Below are positions 61,402 through 64,000 of a DNA stretch of 64,000 nt, in pieces. This DNA comes from Bradyrhizobium rifense (GTDB lineage Bacteria > Pseudomonadota > Alphaproteobacteria > Rhizobiales > Xanthobacteraceae). Position numbers and translations under genes: made by a program. Location of the stretch: positions 62,001 through 126,000 of the forward strand of contig NZ_VSSS01000008.1 in NCBI RefSeq assembly GCF_008123425.1. Direction: 5' to 3'. The notes beneath the pieces were generated by a model. The model was not told the DNA's origin. It saw nothing but the letters and a program-made list of their open reading frames with translations, and did not search any database. How positions within the stretch are numbered: position 1 is the first letter of the stretch; each line of letters starts with the position of its first letter.

Positions 61402-61430
61402 AAAGACCTCCGGTTGCGCCGGAGGTCTTT
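61402..61430 (-). terminator. intrinsic terminator of the 61454-62390 operon
   Basis: A 12-bp perfect stem (AAAGACCTCCGG / CCGGAGGTCTTT) with a 5-nt loop, 24 bp after the minus-strand stop at 61454. A run of T follows on the minus strand (GGTCTTT). Confidence 0.8.
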
Positions 61431-61453
61431 CCCGCCTCAGATGAAGAGCGTGG

Positions 61454-62182
61454 TCACTCCTCTGATTCCTCCCAATCTTCGTCTTCGCCTTCGTCTTCGT
61501 CTTGGTCGCCAAGGCTATCCACACGCACAACGCGTTTCACGTGGAAATCGCCGTCACTTTCACTTACCCGCGATACGAGCACGGTGAGCCTCGCCCCCTC
61601 CTCTTGGTCCATTAGCTGGTCGCGGTCAGACGGCTCCAGCCAAAGGGCAAGCGGGACTTTTCCATCTGGAGTCGACGGTGGTTTGTTCGCCGCCGCCATT
61701 TGCCTTTGCTTTTTCTTTTTGCACCATTCGGAGTAGAGCTTCTCGATCCCCTCCTTCTTGAGGGTGGCAGCAGTATCCTTCACAGGCACCTGGCGCTCGC
61801 GAAGGAATTCCAAGGCCCCACACCGCTTCGATGCGAGTTTCCTGGCCTTGCGCGATGACGCACCCGTAGCTTTGGCGACAACCTCGAGAGGCCAATTGAA
61901 GGGACCTGACTTTTTTCGAACTTCCTTCTCCTTCTTCACTGCGCGCACGAACTGTTTCTGCAGCGCTTCGCTATCTAAAAGTTTGACGATGATGCGTTGT
62001 GCCGTCTGCAAGGTGTCGCGGAGCAGAGCTTGATGTCCCTTGTTGGACTTCCTGAACTTGCGTCCGCTGTTGTTGAGTTCCTCCAAAAAACTTTCGATCG
62101 TGACAGTCGCCTTTGGAGTGTTCACTTTGCCGCTCTGCTTGCGTGGGGAGGAAGGAGGGCCACTTTTTTTGCGCTTAGTCAT
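61454..62182 (-). CDS. lysine-rich hypothetical protein with acidic tail
   Basis: 242 aa from ATG 62182 (MTKRKKSGPPSSPRKQSGKV); the longer frame overlaps the preceding gene more. It is very basic at the start, with a helical core (TLQTAQRIIVKLLDSEALQK, KEVRKKSGPFNWPLEVVAKA) and an acidic end (DQDEDEGEDEDWEES). The composition suggests DNA binding. It overlaps the Xis-like gene by 8 bp and so is in its operon. No family is recognised. Confidence 0.65.
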   Translation of the reverse strand: MTKRKKSGPPSSPRKQSGKVNTPKATVTIESFLEELNNSGRKFRKSNKGHQALLRDTLQTAQRIIVKLLDSEALQKQFVRAVKKEKEVRKKSGPFNWPLEVVAKATGASSRKARKLASKRCGALEFLRERQVPVKDTAATLKKEGIEKLYSEWCKKKKQRQMAAANKPPSTPDGKVPLALWLEPSDRDQLMDQEEGARLTVLVSRVSESDGDFHVKRVVRVDSLGDQDEDEGEDEDWEESEE

Positions 62183-62390
62183 GGAGAAGCCCCCCAAAAG
62201 CAGGAGCATTACCAAACCAGCGCGCCTCTTCTTCGATCGAAATCAAGGTACGCTTTCCGACTTTCCTCGGGAGAAGACGACCTTCTTTGATTTCCTTGTA
62301 GGCGGTAGTCCGTCCAATTCCGTTACGGAAACAGAACTGCTCCAAGCTGACGCAATTTCGTTCCGTGTATTCCGACTTGCTCATGGACAT
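62175..62390 (-). CDS. excisionase/AlpA-like helix-turn-helix protein
   Basis: 71 aa from ATG 62390 (MSMSKSEYTERNCVSLEQFC). VSLEQFCFRNGIGRTTAYKE IKEGRLLPRKVGKRTLISIE EEARWF is the MerR-like helix-turn-helix plus wing of the Xis/AlpA (HTH_17) group. Such proteins bend DNA for excision or activate integrase genes. The 100-bp tandem repeat just upstream may hold its binding sites. Confidence 0.78.
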   Translation of the reverse strand: MSMSKSEYTERNCVSLEQFCFRNGIGRTTAYKEIKEGRLLPRKVGKRTLISIEEEARWFGNAPAFGGLLHD

Positions 62391-62421
62391 AATTCTCCAC
62401 ACCGCTCGGTCGAGCGGGAAG

Positions 62422-62621
62422 ATCAGTTTCGGGTGAATCTGAAATTTGAGTGGGCTTAACGGTCGTCCGCTAGCTGCAGGCCTAATGCCTGCCGCGTCCG
62501 GCGCGAAGCACCATTCGAAACATCAGTCTTCGGTGAATCTGAAATTTGTGGATTCAACGGTCGGCCGCGAGTTGCAGGCATACCGCCTGCCGCGTCGAGC
62601 CACGAAGTAGCATTCAGCAAC
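62422..62621. repeat. two imperfect 100-bp direct repeats with hairpins
   Basis: Copy A (62422-62521) and copy B (62522-62621) both begin ATCAGT-x-T-C-GGTGAATCTGAAATTT. Both contain a GCAGGC-N5-GCCTGC stem-loop (62476-62492 and 62574-62590). The period is about 98-100 bp. They lie upstream of the Xis-like gene, on its promoter side, and could be protein-binding sites or iteron-like. Confidence 0.75.
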
Positions 62622-62868
62622 GTCTTCGCGGACACTCGTTGCCTGCAAGGCGGAGCTAATGCAATCCGCCGGCAGAGACATGAAGCCTCGACGTTCTAGT
62701 CGTCCAGCGACTCCGAACGTCTCTCCCAATCAGTTGGCCAGTCTAGGATCAGTTCAATTTCTGTCTTGATCCTAAGAGCCAGACTATCGCGTCAACCCAC
62801 ATTCTACAAGCTGTATTGCTGGATCCATCTTGCAATTTCTAGAACGTTGATCTTGCGTGAGACGATGC

Positions 62869-63006
62869 ATGAACCGCTCAATCCGAAACGCAAGCCAACT
62901 CGTGAAGGGGTTAAAGCCGCGGAAAATTCGCGCCAAGCTGGAGGCGTTCATTGCCGCTCGGGAACGTCCGCCGAAGAGCGACCACTTTTCAGGTGTTTTG
63001 CGTTGA
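62869..63006 (+). CDS. possible 45-aa basic protein next to tRNA-Glu
   Basis: ATG 62869 reads MNRSIRNASQLVKGLKPRKI then RAKLEAFIAARERPPKSDHF SGVLR. Amphipathic helix and basic charge suggest a small regulator or a fragment of a DNA-binding protein. No clear ribosome site. Confidence 0.35.
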   Translation: MNRSIRNASQLVKGLKPRKIRAKLEAFIAARERPPKSDHFSGVLR

Positions 63007-63067
63007 AGAAAATTTGAAGAAGCCAATCAAGACTGCGACCAACAATCGCGTAAGACCTTGATTTTGC

Positions 63068-63142
63068 TGGCGCTCCCTAGGGGAATCGAACCCCTGTTTC
63101 AGCCTTGAGAGGGCCGCGTCCTAACCGCTAGACGAAGGGAGC
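63068..63142 (-). tRNA. tRNA-Glu (anticodon CTC)
   Basis: Minus strand. The 7-bp acceptor stem is GCTCCCT / AGGGAGC, with discriminator G and encoded CCA (63068-63070). Anticodon loop CTCTCAA carries CTC. The T arm is AGGGG-TTCGATT-CCCCT. Its 3' end faces the island, which is the usual integration target for tyrosine recombinases. Confidence 0.93.
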
Positions 63143-63199
63143 GTGAGGGCTAGCCAATAACCTCGAAAGTTGTCCGCCGCAAGGACCCGAACCGTCCTT

Positions 63200-63544
63200 T
63201 TAAGGCTCATTGGCAAATTTCAGCTTTCCGGCCGGCTTGAGCGTGTGCGCATCGAAGGTGCGGATCTCGGTGACCCCGCTGATATCGAGCGTGACCACGA
63301 GGCGGTCGCCGGCTACGCCGGTGGAGACGATTCTGGCGCCCTTCGGCAGGGTGGCGATGACGTCACCCACGGGTTCGGGCGCCCTTCCCTCCGACTTGAA
63401 AAGGCGGTAGCCCACCGCGATCAGGACGGCGCAGATGGCCAGCGCCGAGGTCAACCCCGCGATCAGCATCATCCGCCGCACCCGCGCGAACAGCGCGGCC
63501 TGCTCGGGGGTCGGTTCGGGAACAGCGGTATCAGACGTCGTCAT
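63200..63544 (-). CDS. small membrane-anchored protein beside rluD (DUF6476-like)
   Basis: 114 aa from ATG 63544. MTTSDTAVPEPTPEQAALFA RVRRMM, one membrane helix (LIAGLTSALAICAVLIAVGY), then a periplasmic beta-rich part (ATLPKGARIVSTGVAGDRLV VTLDISG). This matches the DUF6476 type proteins found next to rluD in alphaproteobacteria; function unknown. It starts divergently with rluD from the same CATG. Confidence 0.75.
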   Translation of the reverse strand: MTTSDTAVPEPTPEQAALFARVRRMMLIAGLTSALAICAVLIAVGYRLFKSEGRAPEPVGDVIATLPKGARIVSTGVAGDRLVVTLDISGVTEIRTFDAHTLKPAGKLKFANEP

Positions 63545-64000
63545 GGATAGCTCAGGCTCAGCGCAACGGTTGGAGGTCGTGGTCGAAGGCGACGAGGGTT
63601 CGGCCCGGCTTGACCGCGTGCTGGCGGCGCGCCTTCCCGACCTGTCGCGATCAAGGCTCAAAGCCCTGATTCTGGCGGGCGCCGTGAGCGTGAAGGCCAC
63701 CGCGGTCCGCGACCCCGCTTATCACGTCGCATCCGGCGATACGATCACAATCGACGTGCCGGAGGCGGCCCCGCCGGAGCCGAAAGGCGAAGATATCGCC
63801 CTCGATATCGTGTTCGAGGACGACGACATCATCGTCATCAACAAGCCGAAGGGGCTGGTGGTGCATCCCGCGGCCGGGCACGAGACAGGGACATTGGTCA
63901 ATGCGCTGATCGCCCATTGCGGCACCTCGCTGTCGGGCATCGGCGGAGTGCGCCGGCCGGGCATCGTGCACCGGCTGGACAAGGACACGACCGGGCTGAT
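63543..64000 (+). CDS. rluD: RluA/RluD-family 23S rRNA pseudouridine synthase (partial)
   Basis: Open to the window end, 152 residues seen. N-terminal S4 domain: ARLDRVLAARLPDLSRSRLK ALILAGAVSV. The catalytic domain begins DIVFEDDDIIVINKPKGLVVH PAAGHETGTLVNALI and reaches IVHRLDKDTTGL with the catalytic Asp. It isomerises uridine in 23S rRNA. It marks the return to core chromosome. Confidence 0.92.
   Translation, partial: MDSSGSAQRLEVVVEGDEGSARLDRVLAARLPDLSRSRLKALILAGAVSVKATAVRDPAYHVASGDTITIDVPEAAPPEPKGEDIALDIVFEDDDIIVINKPKGLVVHPAAGHETGTLVNALIAHCGTSLSGIGGVRRPGIVHRLDKDTTGL

Noticed and set aside
63068..63142. Direct-repeat copy of the tRNA-Glu 3' end elsewhere in the window (attL)
   Set aside because: I looked for GGGGAATCGAACCCC-like strings; only a 9-base match (GAATCGAAC near 43835) turned up, which is too short. 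The left end of the island may be outside the window or degraded.
1..64000. CRISPR array
   Set aside because: No set of regularly spaced repeats of 23-40 bp. The only direct repeats (4572, 8994, 29154, 62422) have two copies each.

Overview
The window looks like chromosomal DNA of a Bradyrhizobium-type alphaproteobacterium (Nitrobacteraceae/Rhizobiales). The evidence is high GC, several FNR/FixK2-type boxes (TTGA-N6-TCAA), many small rhizobial membrane or acidic proteins, and a right edge made of tRNA-Glu(CTC), a small membrane protein and an RluD-type pseudouridine synthase.

Region 1 (1-29.2 kb) is an eroded stress/micro-oxic cluster. Intact genes are a GT4 glycosyltransferase, a tandem PRC-barrel protein, a DJ-1/PfpI protein, a stand-alone ribosomal protein bL35, an aldehyde dehydrogenase, a UBP-type zinc finger protein, a CDF transporter, and a six-gene minus-strand operon. 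That operon holds a 2Fe-2S/molybdopterin dehydrogenase, a tri-haem cytochrome c, a small exported protein and a cyanide-insensitive (bd-type) quinol oxidase. FixK-like palindromes precede many of these units, so they probably form one low-oxygen regulon. Between them lie many broken genes: gcd, a response regulator, a TorD-like chaperone, ppk2 with an internal deletion, SnoaL, an IS630 tail, an amino-acid ABC ATPase tail, dodecin, an SRAP peptidase, a truncated NMT1-type ABC transporter and a scrambled ornithine cyclodeaminase.

Region 2 (29.8-54.3 kb) is a defence island. It has two PD-(D/E)xK-type nuclease candidates (a 708-aa protein and a DUF2130 protein) and a complete type I Zorya operon, zorABCD, with a fifth tightly linked gene for a GIY-YIG (T5orf172-like) protein. 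Next come a degenerate initiator-tRNA-like sequence, a two-gene unit of a SIR2 protein and a 912-aa unknown protein, a chimera of a Gp37/Gp68 (DUF5131) N-terminus and an E1/ThiF C-terminus, a UvrD-like helicase, a catalytic-domain-only tyrosine recombinase, and an endonuclease III-like protein with an unusual cysteine cluster.

Region 3 (54.4-63.0 kb) is accessory DNA of an integrated element: mostly single-gene units, several closed by strong hairpin terminators. It includes a leader ORF with an attenuator-like hairpin, two paralogous small proteins, DUF3768, an XRE regulator with palindromic operator, a GYF_2 protein broken by a frameshift, a secreted dienelactone-hydrolase-like enzyme, an intact DUF5131 protein, an HUH-motif Rep/relaxase-like protein, and an excisionase-like gene overlapping a lysine-rich protein gene. 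Four to five minus-strand genes in regions 2 and 3, from the DUF5131-ThiF chimera to the HUH gene, share an AACYTGTAAA element 30-67 bp upstream of their starts, which suggests one common regulon. The right boundary is probably tRNA-Glu; I could not find the matching left attachment repeat.
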